Assembly (NCBI GenBank): GCA_014529385.2 | Contig: CM043945.1 | Location: 98,498,612-98,562,611 of the forward strand | Direction: 5' to 3' | Source of the DNA: Adiantum capillus-veneris | Lineage: Eukaryota > Streptophyta > Polypodiopsida > Polypodiales > Pteridaceae | Length of the DNA: 64,000 nucleotides | In this document: one piece after another, positions 54,623-64,000 of the stretch | How the letters are laid out: the number at the start of each line of letters is the position of its first letter | Numbering within the stretch: the first letter of the stretch is position 1 | Program-made: the position numbers and the translations under genes | Notes under the pieces: model-generated | Told to the model about the DNA's origin: nothing | Database searches by the model: none | The model's input: the letters and a program-made list of their open reading frames with translations, nothing else

Positions 54623-55988
54623 AAGATGACCTATGAGAGTGCCTGTCAAGAGGAATGAGCATGGAGCCAGACCATTCTCCACTCTACCCCCTCTGACCTC
54701 CTTGCCAGCGACTCGATCCCGAATGGACACCGCATCCTCTGAGAAGATCACCATTATGCCAAGCTTGCACACCTTGTGCACAGACATAAGATGGAATCCC
54801 AACTTTAGAGCATAAAGAACCTTGGAGACATGCAAACCCCCTCTGCTATCTAGAATCAACTCCATGGAACCCTCGCTGTGAATAGGAATGTCAGATTTGT
54901 TGCCAATGAAAATGGTACCGCAGTGTCACCGCATGTTGGTGGACAAAAGATCCTCTGGAGGTGTCATGTGTTGGGAGGCATTACTATCAAGAATCCAATC
55001 ACGACCATCTCTAACCACAAGTGTCGCCTCAACCTTTGACGCATAGTAACAGGGAACGGGCCGAATGGACCCTAAATGTTACGAAACAGCGTTCTGGAGG
55101 GGTTAGTCTCCCAGAACGGAGTCGGAACGGAACACCGTTCCGGAACGATGACACGGAACGGGGCGGAACGGCTAAATGGGAATCCAAAACGGTCAAATAA
55201 AAAAGTCAACTTTTTTTGACTAGCCATTTAGGCGCATGTTTGGGGCTGTTTGGGGGCTATTTGGGGACAGGTTTGGGGCTATTTGGAGGGCTGATTTGGG
55301 GCTGTTTGGGAGCTATTTGGAGGGCTGATTTGGGGCTGTTTGGAGGCTTGTCTCACCTATTCCTCAAGATCTCAACATCTCTACTGAGCTACTCTCCTTG
55401 CTAAAGCTTAAGCTTAGACATGGAGCTCTAGCTTCTACCTGTTCTTTTTTGGCAGAAAGCACAACACCCTCAAAGAACAAATGTGGCTTCTATCTCTCTT
55501 TCTCAAGCTCCATCCCTCCCTCTCGTGTCTCAAGCTCCATTCCTCTCTCTCTCTCTCTCTCTCAAGAGTTAAACTCTATTCTTGTCTCAAGCTCCGTCAT
55601 CGTAAAACATGTCTAAATATGGCTCTAATTAGGATAGTCGAATTCAAAAGCTTAGCTTATAGTTTTTCACTAACATATGAGCCTATAATACATATAATAT
55701 ATATAGTTTCTTTGGTCTACCATTCCTGTCCCGTTCCCGTTCCGGCCCCTCTCCTCCCTCCCGTTCCTGTCCCATTCCGCACCCTCCCGTTCCGGTTCCC
55801 CGTTCCCGTTCCGGGTAACTATGCTTTGACGTCCTTGGAGAATTCTCCAAGAGTAGAGTCTCCAAATAAACAAAGGTTGGTGACTACATCGCCGCCGTCA
55901 TAAAAGTCGAAGCATCTCCAACTCGCTTTGGACACTTCTGCCACTAATGGCCCTTTTCTCCACAATGATTTCCATGTTGATCTGCCTT
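54623..55988 (-). pseudogene. copia-3: protease region, split by a DNA element
   Basis: Minus strand: 'TNLCLFGDSTLGEFSKDVK' (about 55880-55824), then across the 782-bp insert 'VEATLVVRDGRDWILDSNAS' and 'QHMTP' (about 55033-54965; active site D-S-N where DSG is expected), 'GLHVSKVLYALKLGFHLMSV' (about 54835-54780) and 'KLGIMVIFSED'. This is the Ty1/copia protease and start of GAG-pre-integrase. Element E's LTR abuts at 54622 and L's at 55989. Confidence 0.82.
55042..55823. mobile_element. 782-bp hAT-like non-autonomous element
   Basis: Flanked by a perfect 8-bp duplication CTTTGACG (55034-55041, 55824-55831). Ends are inverted: CATAGTAACAGGGAACGGG and, from the right, CATAGTTACCCGGAACGGG. Sub-terminal regions carry many GGAACGG / CCGTTCC motifs, typical transposase-binding repeats of hAT elements. 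The middle has a G-rich tandem repeat (GCTGTTTGGGGGCTATTTGG type, 55235-55345) and a CT patch. No transposase. It interrupts copia-3 protease; without it the frame is continuous. Same ends as the MITE at 45960. Confidence 0.88.
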
Positions 55989-56295
55989 TGTCACGTGCAC
56001 ATCTAACCGCATGTGCATGTGGACAAGCTACTTCAGGTCTAGGGTTCAAATCAGCTTAGGTAGTGTTCTGACACCTTTGTCAGCCTGTGTGCACAGGCCG
56101 TGCATGTCCAGTAACATAGAGTAGTTGCATATCCTCTGGTTGCACATAGCATGATCATCAGCATTATAGTCAGTAGCCACCCATCATTAGCATTTTACAG
56201 TGCACAGAACCCATTTTCCCTATTTTAGACATTTTTCACTTATAATTAATAAGTGACTTTGTTGGGAAACTGGGTAGGTCAAATTTGCTAAGCTC

Positions 56296-56303
56296 TATAA
56301 AAG
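56296..56303 (+). promoter_or_regulatory. First TATA box of element L 5' LTR
   Basis: TATAAAAG, in the D-type part. A second candidate (CTATAAGGG, about 56597) lies in the S-type part, so the mosaic LTR may have two promoters. Confidence 0.5.
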
Positions 56304-56929
56304 AAAGCTAGCGCTAGCACTTTCTGGTAGAAGAGGCAGCAGAAGTCCACCAACTTACAATGCACTGTCTCAGCAAGACCGGCAGGTGACCAAGCGTTTC
56401 TAGCCAACAACAGATCAAGACCAACGTTTTTGACTACAGTTTCAACCTAGCGTTTTCAGCAGTACCAGATCAGCCCTAGCGTTAGCAGATTCCAGATTCA
56501 GGCCTAGCGTTTTTGCAGATTGCTCCAGCATTGGTAAGCTTATTATTTGCAAGGTCGTGGGTCTCCTTTTGGCTTGCTCGACCCACCTTTTGGCACCTAT
56601 AAGGGCAGCCCATGAGAGCACTAGAGAAGTAAGAAGCAGGAGGAGAAGAAGATCGTCACCCGCTCAGCCCTCACCTGGCGTTTTCAGCCCAGATCAGCCA
56701 GCATTTTCAGCCCAAGACAACCAGAGTTTTCAACTTTGAGCACCAGAAAACTTCAGCCCTAGCCTCGTCATGGTTGCAGATCCTAGCCATAGACATCGTT
56801 AGCTAATCCCGGCATTCAGCCATAGCGTCGTCGTCGGCATTGTCATCGGCCTCGGCGTCATTGTCATCGTCGGCACACAACCCCAGCACCTAATACCCCT
56901 TGTGCCTTGGCTCGGCCCTGCCTCGCTCA

Positions 56930-57260
56930 GCAAGGACCCAGACAGCCCCTCAGTACCTCGTCGTCATCGTCATTGACATAGAAGTCATCAGTACCTCATC
57001 GTCCTCGTCGACATAGAACCCATCAGTACCTCGTCGTCGACATAGAACCATCTGTACCTCGTTTTTGCCGTCATCTTCGTCGACATAGAACCCATTAGTA
57101 CCTCGTCGTTGTCGTCGTCATCGACATAGAACCCATCAGTACCTTGTTTTCATTAACATAGAACCCGTCGATACCTGGTCGTCGACATCAACATCGTCGA
57201 CATAGACCAAGCAATACCCCGTCATCGTCGACATAGAACCTCTGAGTACCTCGCAGTACC
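56930..57260. repeat. GACATAGAACCCATCAGTACCTCGTCGTCG minisatellite in LTR
   Basis: About eight imperfect copies of a 30-45 bp unit: GACATAGAACCCATCAGTAC followed by CTCGTCGTCGTC of varying length. Shorter versions are in element S LTRs (47780-47950 and 49530-49690). Confidence 0.85.
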
Positions 57261-57480
57261 TCAGTATTTTCAGTATCCCAGAACCCGCAGTACCCTTCAA
57301 TATCTCAGTAGTACCTAGCATCAGTAGCATCAATACCCCATTAGCCTTAGCATCTTAGCATTTAGCATCATTGTATCAGCATTGTGCAAGAATAAAGAAA
57401 GTACTTGCTCCGGCAAGAGAGCAAGGGGACCCTTTAGGCTTTTAGCCTTTGAGAGTTTGGGACCCGACATCCCGTGTCGT

Positions 57481-57483
<3 letters not shown>

Positions 57484-57564
<81 letters not shown>
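57484..57564. repeat. (CT)n microsatellite in element L 5' LTR
   Basis: CT array at the same LTR position as in element S. Confidence 0.95.
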
Positions 57565-57568
<4 letters not shown>

Positions 57569-57903
57569 TATTCAGTTCAGTTTCTCATTTAAAGTGAAGT
57601 AAAGTGTTCCTTGTGTTTGTGCAGAGTACTAGATCCGAGCTAAATCCTTAAACACTTCCGCCGCACTTGACATTGGTATCAGAGCTCTGTGCATGCTTCG
57701 ACTTTGCGAACTCAAGGGAAGAACCCCAAGTACCCAAGTACCCCAAGGACACCAAGAACCCAAAGAACCTCTCTTAGTTTCTTTTTTCCTCAAAGAATCT
57801 TCGTGTCGTGATCCCGGACTTGTTAGCCACTCCCACCCTTTGTCCATCACGTATCTGGCGCGCTCCCGTCTACATCGCTATGTCTTTGAACGACGACATC
57901 GCT

Positions 57904-58191
57904 ATGTCTTTGAACGAAGATCGACATCGGATACACAAAAACTCAGATCTTGAATACCAAGATTTTCTTGCCTCCTATGCGGATATGGAGGGAGTTGGTG
58001 CAAGGATCCCTAACCCTCTTCTGCATTCGCATTCACATGTAGCGTGCATCCACTTCCATGGAAAAGTAACCCTTGGAAATACCTTCATGCATCCTTACCT
58101 TTCAGCTTCACCCGCAATGTTTTCACAACAGGACTATTCGAGTGGAAGTACTTGTTCGCAAGACAGAGTTAGCATCAAGGCTTGTATTTAG
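57904..58191 (+). CDS. Short conserved ORF in element L interior
   Basis: 95 codons from ATG at 57904: 'MSLNEDRHRIHKNSDLEYQD', 'FLASYADMEGVGARIPNPLL', 'HSHSHVACIHF' and 'YLSASPAMFSQQDYSSGS'. An in-frame MSLND start lies 12 codons upstream in a short duplication (ATGTCTTTGAACGA repeated). It is related to the element S ORF (48451) and longer because S has a stop. Unknown family. Confidence 0.5.
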   Translation: MSLNEDRHRIHKNSDLEYQDFLASYADMEGVGARIPNPLLHSHSHVACIHFHGKVTLGNTFMHPYLSASPAMFSQQDYSSGSTCSQDRVSIKACI

Positions 58192-59062
58192 TGACAGTAG
58201 TCAGGCTACCTAGTAAATCATGTGGTCGGTGTTTACATCGTAGCCAATCTACATCCGCATTATCCACAAGTTTGGAGGAGTTTTCAGCGGTTTGTGTTTT
58301 CACAAGCATCCAGAGCAGTCAGCGTCAAAAGTATAGAAAGCATCCACAGGTAGAAGCTCGGCATCTATGCCTCACCTTTAACAAGGGGGGATGTCACGTG
58401 CGCACTCCTCTAGCAGGACGTGCATGTCTAGGCCGGTCATAGTTGCATACCCTCTCTTGCAGAGTTAAGTCACTTAAGCATATAGGCATATGAACAATCA
58501 CTTAAGTCATTTATTGATAAGTGACTTTGACATGACATTTTTAAAAAGTAGATAGGGCAAATGGCTAAAGAATCTATAAACGAAACCCTTGGGGCATCAG
58601 TAGAAGGCAGAGGATCAGAGAAGCAGAGCCTCTCAAGGACCAATAGTACCTGCATTTTTGTAGCCTTGCATTAGCGTTTTTCAGCCAGCATACCCTCGCA
58701 GTCGATTTCAGCCCTTCACTTCATCACCAATTCAGCCCTCAGCCATTAGCAATACCAGCGATTTTCAATTTTCAGCCATCGCCACTCTCAGGGACAGTAG
58801 ATCAGCCCACAGCCTCGTCGTTGCCGTCGTCGTACCAAGCATCTCCAGCAATACTCATTAGTACCTCAATAGCACCGTTGTACAAGTACCCCTCGTCATC
58901 GTCACCGCCGTCCTTGTCGACGTAGTACCCTAGGATCTAGCACCCCTTGTGTTTTCGCTTGGCTCCTGCCTAGCTCAACGTAAGGATCATCACGACCTCC
59001 GTGTCCTTAGCACCCAAGTACCTTCAGTACCCAAAGTACCCCAGAATACCAAGTACCTAGTA

Positions 59063-60131
59063 TGTCACGTGCACATATAACCCTATGTGCATGTGAACAA
59101 GCTATTTCATGACAAGGGTTCAGTTAGCCTAGCTTAGGAAGTGTTCTGGCACTTTTGTGAGTCTGTTCGCAGACCGTGCATGCCCAGGCACTTAGAGTAG
59201 ATGCATATCCTCTGGTTGCACACAGCATAATCATCAGCATTACCATCAGAATCCATCTGAGAATTTTACAATGCAAAAAACCTATTTTTCCTATTTTAGC
59301 CATTTTTCACTTATTATTTTAAGTGACTTTTGTTGGGAACTAGGTAGAGCAACTTAGCAAAGAAAATATAAAAGAAAACCTAGCACTAGTCAAATCTGGC
59401 AGAAGGAGGAAGGAGAGCACATGAACCAAGTACAGCAAGCCCTCTGGATAGCTTCTCAAGCAAGACCCCCCCCCCCCCCCCCCCCAAAGAAACCCTAGCG
59501 TTTTCAGCTTTGGAACCCTAGCATTCTCAGCCCTGCCCTATCAGCGTTTTCAGCCCTGCAGTTCAGCGATTCAAGGCAAGCAAGTTAGTGTTTTTCCAAG
59601 CCAGCAAATTCAGCCAGCCAAACAGCGTTTTTCAGCAAGCAGATCAGCGTTTTTAGACAGCAAGAAAATCACTGTTTTTGTAGCAGCAGAACTCAACGTT
59701 TTCAGCAGATAGATCCAACAATTTTAGCAGATAAAGAACAGCCCAAAAGGAGCATTTTCAGCCGTCGTCGTCGCCACTCTCGTCGTCACCGTCGTCCCCA
59801 ACCTAGACACACATTGCATCATAAGCTTTATGAGTTTGCATCAGCATCTTGTACTAGTTTTGTGCAATCAATAGCATAGACTTCTCTCGCCACCGAGAGA
59901 AGGGCCTTCGGAGGAGAGTTTGACAACTTGTCTGGTGTCGTATTCTTCTTTCTCTATCTCTCATTCTCAGCACCTTCACTCATAGTGTTTATCCACTTTG
60001 TTTGTGATCACTTGCACTCTCTCATTAAAGGAACGGAAGGCTCTCCCTTCCGTAAGTAAAAGGAACCTTGAGCATAGTTCGGAGCACTCATCTTGAGCAA
60101 AGTTCAATATTCACTTCCGCTGCACCTTACA
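59063..60131 (+). repeat. Element M 5' LTR
   Basis: 1069 bp. TATA box TATAAAAG at 59367-59374, a 20-base C tract at 59466-59485, and a dense array of AGCGTTTTTCAGC-like motifs at 59495-59770. Confidence 0.88.
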
Positions 60132-60538
60132 TTGGTATTAGAGCTTTGGTAGTGTTCTGTATCACTCAAGGAAAGAACCACATAGTTTTTTTTTGCTTGT
60201 TACGGTCGCACATAACCCAAGATCTCTTGGGCGTGTCGATTCCTAATCGTGTTTTTGAAGAGTGACAGGAAACCCAAGAAAGAAGGGCTTGTCCAGCCTC
60301 CCCTTGCTCTCTTCTCGCTCATTGATAGCAGACCGTGCACTTAGCGGCCGGCCAATCAACGTGAGGTGGGAAAAAGCAACCTTGGTGTGAGCACAAGGCC
60401 GCCAAGGGGTGCGCCCGCAGGGAAGAGCATAGCTCGGGTAAGAGAAGATCCTTCTCTAACACAGATTACAAGCTAAAGAAGAACCTCAGGAACCTCAAGA
60501 ACCTCAAGAACCAAGACTCACAAGAACCCAAGTTCCTC

Positions 60539-61616
60539 GTGAACTTAAGAACCCACTACTTCAGTGTATGGTCATTACCCGAAGCGGAATGGACACTTCG
60601 CATGGAGGTGATGAGCATGGCAATGGCGAAGAAGAATTTTCCCCACCATGAGGTTTTTCTGACCCTCCCCTTCCCCATCTACGCCACGGATTGCACAACT
60701 CCTATGGAGGCTTTGGTCAAGTCGATGATGGACATGATGGCACAACAACAAGAAGCGAATCGCGTTGAGATGGCACAACAAGAAAGAAAAGAAGAACGAC
60801 AGGAAGCCATGGAGTGTGAACGCCAAAACAGACAAGAAAGCTTGGATCGCGAAATGCGCTTGGCAGCTGAGGAACGAAAAGAAAGAAAAGAAGAACGACA
60901 TGCATCTTTGGAGCGTGAGCGCGATCAAGCGCGCTTGGCGGTCGAAGAAAGACAAGCGGCCTTGGAGGCAGAGCGTGAGGTGCAGAGAGACCTACGCATG
61001 CAAGAGTTGGTCTGAAAGATTCTCACCTCGAAACTCCGAGCGGCGGACAAAGATGTTGGTGGTTCATAAAGTGGAGCAAGCCAAGATTCGGACTCCAACA
61101 ACCCCGTCACCGAGAAGTTGACTTTCAGTAAGTATGATGGTAAGATGGATGCTAATGTTATTCATTCTTCGTTGCATCAATTTAATGCTTATTTTGCGAC
61201 AACTAAGAAGGCAGGCAATAGCAAGGTTTTTGACGGCATCCATGTACCTTGCCGGTGATGCCATTAATTGGTACTACACATGGCAAGAGGCACAGTAAAC
61301 GCGCACGTAGAGGAAGCCGACGAAGACGCGTCCCTTACCTTCAATTGGGCCGACTTCCAAGACAAGCTCAAGGCGCTTTTATACCACACCGCAATACCTA
61401 GCGCAGTTGAAAGAGGATTGCGCAATCTCAAGCAAAATGGTATGCCAGTCATGTCTTTTTTTAAACGTGTTTTGCAGCTTGGCACCCAATTATGCAAATC
61501 GGATCATGAGCGCAAAGAGGCTTTCCTCTTTGGGTTGGACGAATATATTAAGTTTAATGTAGAATCTTTCGACCTCGCGGATCTCAACAAGGCGTAGCAA
61601 TTGCTCTCTCCAAAGA
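60539..61616 (+). pseudogene. Element M Gag: coiled coil and capsid domain
   Basis: The first frame (to 61015) reads 'SLPEAEWTLRMEVMSMAMAK' and a 100-residue Arg/Glu-rich coiled coil ('QQERKEERQEAMECERQNRQ', 'LEAEREVQRDLRMQEL'). After frame breaks, 'FSKYDGKMDANVIHSSLHQF' and 'FATTKKAGN' (about 61130-61215) begin a Retrotrans_gag capsid domain, continued by 'FNWADFQDKLKALLYH', 'GLRNLKQNGMPVMSFFKRVL' and 'FLFGLDEYIKFNVE' (61340-61570). A stop at 61594-61596 ends it. The combination suggests Ty3/gypsy Gag with an unusual N-terminal coiled coil. Confidence 0.75.
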
Positions 61617-61868
61617 GATGAAACACAACAAGGAAAACCTAAGGAAAACAAGACTTCTCAAAGTACCTCTCAAAACCCTTAGAACGGTAAGAATGCTAAG
61701 AATGGTAACTCTTCTAGCCCATATTCCTCTAATCCCTTCGGAGATGAAACACAACAAGGGAAAACCTAAGGAAAACAAGACTTCTCAAAGTACCTCTCAA
61801 AACCCTTAGAACGGCAAGAATGCTAAGAATGGTAACTCTTCTAGCCCATATTCCTCTAATCCCTTCGG
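61617..61868. repeat. Tandem duplication, 126-bp unit
   Basis: Two adjacent, nearly identical units beginning GATGAAACACAACAAGG (61617 and 61743) and ending CCTCTAATCCCTTCGGA; one inserted G and one substitution (GGTAAG / GGCAAG) separate them. Lies in the Gag 3' part of M. Confidence 0.92.
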
Positions 61869-61940
61869 AAAAAACTTTTCAAAATGAATATAAGGGTAAA
61901 GCTAAAGCACCTGATGTTTGCTCTTCCGATTCAGAACCGG

Positions 61941-64000
61941 ATATTTGTCGACTTGCGAGCTCGCTACTGCTGCTGCCCACCTGCGCACGCCTTGCTTCAC
62001 TCCCCCCCCCCCCCCCCTCTCTCCTCAGCCCGCTGCCTCTCCCCCTCCCCCACTGCCCCGCTGCCTGTCATCCTGCATCGCCCCTTGCCTGCCCCGCTGC
62101 CTGTCATCCTGCATCGCCCCTTGCCTGCCCGCGCTACCTCCAGCCAGCCCATTGCCTGCCCTCTGCCGCCCGACGCTCTATGCCGCCCCCCCCCGTCACC
62201 CCTCCTCTTGCTGCCGCCAGCCTTCCCCTACCCCACCCCACCCCCCCACCCTCTCCCCCTCGTTTTCTCCTCGTCATCTGCTGCAGTTCGGCCTCCTCGG
62301 CATTGCTTTGTTTTTGGGGCAGTGTCTCCTGCGCCTTATTGCAGCGTCCGCCTGTCGACCTCTTCTTACGACACAGCAGTAGACACAGATGAAAGCTCCA
62401 GCTTCGCCACAGAGGGACTCGCCAGAAGCCCCTCACCCGACCCCGCTGAGCCCACCATTCTACTTGCTCTATCGCCGACAAAGCAAGCGAAACCTAGTCG
62501 CTGAGGTAGAGCGTTTGCAGGCGACTTCGGTCATCTGCAAAATTCTCGGCACCCGTCCTAGCAGAGGAGAGCTGCGAGACCTTCTCTAGGCCCGCCTTCT
62601 CGTAGAGGTGGGCAAGATCTTGGATGTCCAGATTCTCGGATGGAGGTACTACCAGATCGAGTTCGAGACCTCCGAGATGGCTTCCAACGTCATAGCTATG
62701 AGTCCACTGGCCATCCGAGCATCACGCACCCACTTTCGACAGTGGCGACATGTTTTGACCCGGCTTCGGATGTGCTAGTAGAGGAGGCAGACATCCCCAT
62801 CTCAGTTTGCTTTCTGGGTTTACGGAGGGAGTACCTACCACTTCTTTCCAGGATTGGTTCCACCATCGGGACTGTCTGGAGACACCTCGTACGGCAGCAT
62901 TAGTAGCTTCCAAGGCGGCTAGCATGCCCTCAGTTCGAGTTTTGGTCAGAGATACCCACACGCTCCCGAAGGTCATCCTTCTGCCTTGGGTGAGTGGGGG
63001 TTGGTTTAGACAGAGTGTGGAGTACTCGGGCCTCTTGAACAAGTGCTTCATTTGCAGACAGATGGGCCACCTAGCGAAGGCCTGTCCACGGAGGAGGCCA
63101 CGACCTGCACCTCAGCCTCAGCCCCAGCCTGCCAAGGCTGGGGCACAGCCACAGCCAGTGGCACAGCGCACAGATTTAGAGCCACCCTCCGAGCCTGGGG
63201 CTCAGCGGAGGAGGGGTGGCAGCAGGCCCGTGGCCGTCGACGCTAGGGGCCACAGCAACAGCCTGGCACTCAGGTGCCTACTCAGCAGCAGTGGGTTCCA
63301 CTGGGAACCGCTTTGGTCCTCTTGAGCAGGAGGAGCCCCCTACGCCCCTACGCCACCCTCCACCTCCTCCTCTTCATCCTCTCCCCCGCCCTCTGCTCCC
63401 GTCAACTCCCCACCTCGCCTCTCTACCTCTGTCGCCCCACCCCGCTCCTCTTCCCCTCAGCCCCCCCCAGTTCCTTCTCCCCCCCCCCTCCTGCTCCAGT
63501 TCCACAGTCGACTCAGGAGACTGGTCCCTCGCCGGCGGCTAGGAGATCTCTTGGCAGCGCCTTTGCCATGAGTCGCCCAGCGAGAGAGGGTCAGCCCTTC
63601 TTGCGGCCCCCTCTGCAGATTCAAACATCTTCCCTTGCAGCTATCCCTCGTGGTCTGAAGAGCATTGACCTCCGACGCCGCTAAGATTTCTTCGACTATG
63701 GGTTCACTCGCTTTCTCGGCGATTCCGCAGCAGACCACGAGGCAGCCTGCTTCAGGGTCCATGCTTTGTTCCTCGCTGCTAGGGGGATAGAGGCCTTGGA
63801 CTCAGCAGTTGGTTTCTCCTTCCCCCTCTGTGGTAGGGGCCGAGACAGAGTAGTCCCTCGACTCAGTGGTGGGATGGTTGCATACACAGGTTCTCGAGTT
63901 CTCTCACCACATGGGAGAACTTGCAGTTACAGATTTTCTGTAGACTTTGTGGCACTGGCCAAGTTTGCAGTGACACCCACAGACTCAGCAGGATGTAGGC
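61941..64000 (+). mobile_element. LINE 5' part, continuing beyond window
   Basis: The base composition changes sharply to C- and G-rich at about 61941, and a Pro/Ser-coding stretch (to about 62380) forms a probable 5' untranslated region with a 16-base C tract. ORF1 follows at 62389. No reverse transcriptase is seen before the window ends; it should lie further downstream if the element is full length. Confidence 0.65.
62389..63684 (+). pseudogene. LINE ORF1 (DUF4283-like domain and zinc knuckle)
   Basis: From the ATG at 62389: 'SVICKILGTRPSRGELRDLL', a TAG, then in the same frame 'VGKILDVQILGWRYYQIEFE' and 'SPLAIRASRTHFRQWRH'. A frameshift near 62750 leads to 'FDPASDVLVEEADIPISVCF' and another near 62880 to 'LVRDTHTLPKVILLPWVS'. 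The pattern matches the RNA-binding DUF4283 domain of plant LINE ORF1. A CCHC knuckle 'CFICRQMGHLAKAC' (63047-63088) and a Pro/Gln-rich tail follow. ORF1 protein would coat LINE RNA. At least one stop and two frameshifts. Confidence 0.68.

Larger units (their letters stand above)
55989..59062 (+). mobile_element. Element L: LTR retrotransposon with mosaic LTRs
   Basis: 5' LTR 55989-57672 (1684 bp), interior 57673-58391 (719 bp), 3' LTR from 58392, cut at 59062 by element M. Starts TGTCACGTGC; primer site TTGGTATCAGAGC is intact after the 5' LTR, and TTTAACAAGGGGGGA precedes the 3' LTR. The 5' LTR joins a D-type first part (to about 56535) to an S-type second part; the 3' LTR is a different mosaic. 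The interior carries the same short ORF as S. No enzymes are encoded. Confidence 0.85.
59063..61940 (+). mobile_element. Element M: LTR retrotransposon, truncated
   Basis: 5' LTR 59063-60131 (1069 bp; starts TGTCACGTGC, ends CACCTTACA), primer site TTGGTATTAGAGC (one change), leader and Gag. It lies inside the 3' LTR of L. At about 61940 Gag gives way to GC-rich LINE sequence, so the rest of M is either displaced beyond the window or lost. D is its closest relative here. Confidence 0.8.

Noticed and set aside
61884-62504. 206-codon Pro/Ser-rich protein
   Set aside because: All three plus frames are open here because of C-rich composition; better explained as the 5' region of a LINE.

Overview
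This window looks like repeat-rich nuclear DNA of a land plant. The grounds are plant-type Ty1/copia and Ty3/gypsy elements, primer-binding sites matching initiator tRNA-Met, a Tat-type gypsy with a second RNase H, a chromodomain-type gypsy, hAT-like and CACTA-like non-autonomous DNA elements, a LINE, and long GA/CT/G tracts. I cannot name the species; a large-genome gymnosperm, fern or lycophyte would fit. I see no intact host gene, rRNA, tRNA or CRISPR. Nearly everything is transposable-element sequence, mostly broken by stops and frameshifts, with one 200-base assembly gap (14314-14513).

Layout. 1-6918: remnants of two related copia elements on the minus strand (copia-1, copia-2). Copia-1 is split by a 649-bp DNA element, and copia-2 is abutted by an internally deleted copia on the plus strand (copia-B). 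6919-13680: a head-to-head pair of about 700-bp LTR-like repeats, then a decayed Tat-type gypsy. 13681-24400: gene-poor DNA with microsatellites, two CACTA-like miniature elements, a 302-bp tandem duplication, one exon-like pseudogene (15419-16316), a 2-kb element with about 750-bp inverted arms (21561-23548) and a near-perfect palindrome cluster (24211-24386). 24400-46469: a chromovirus-type gypsy (H, fused to fragment F) whose integrase gene was hit three times within about 39 bp: by element C (26940-35785, a Gag/protease-only LTR element), by full-length copia-A (35820-40982) and by element D (40989-45340). All three have visible 5-bp target-site duplications. A 122-bp hAT-like MITE sits nearby, with an empty site in the paralogue. 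46470-54622: a second chromovirus copy (E), with element S (47075-50193) inside its 3' LTR and another LTR remnant inside its pol. 54623-64000: a copia protease fragment (copia-3) split by a 782-bp hAT-like element, then element L, element M nested in L's 3' LTR, and a GC-rich LINE ORF1.

D, S, L and M form one superfamily. Their LTRs start TGTCACGTGC and mostly end GCACCTGACA, with a tRNA-Met-type primer site directly behind. LTRs are 1.1-1.7 kb. In S and L they are longer than the 0.6-0.7 kb interior, which carries only a short conserved reading frame. D, S, L and C lack polymerase genes and must have been moved by enzymes supplied in trans; copia-A still shows every domain but is interrupted. 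All functional statements are by recognition of motifs and repeat structure in the sequence; no database search was run.
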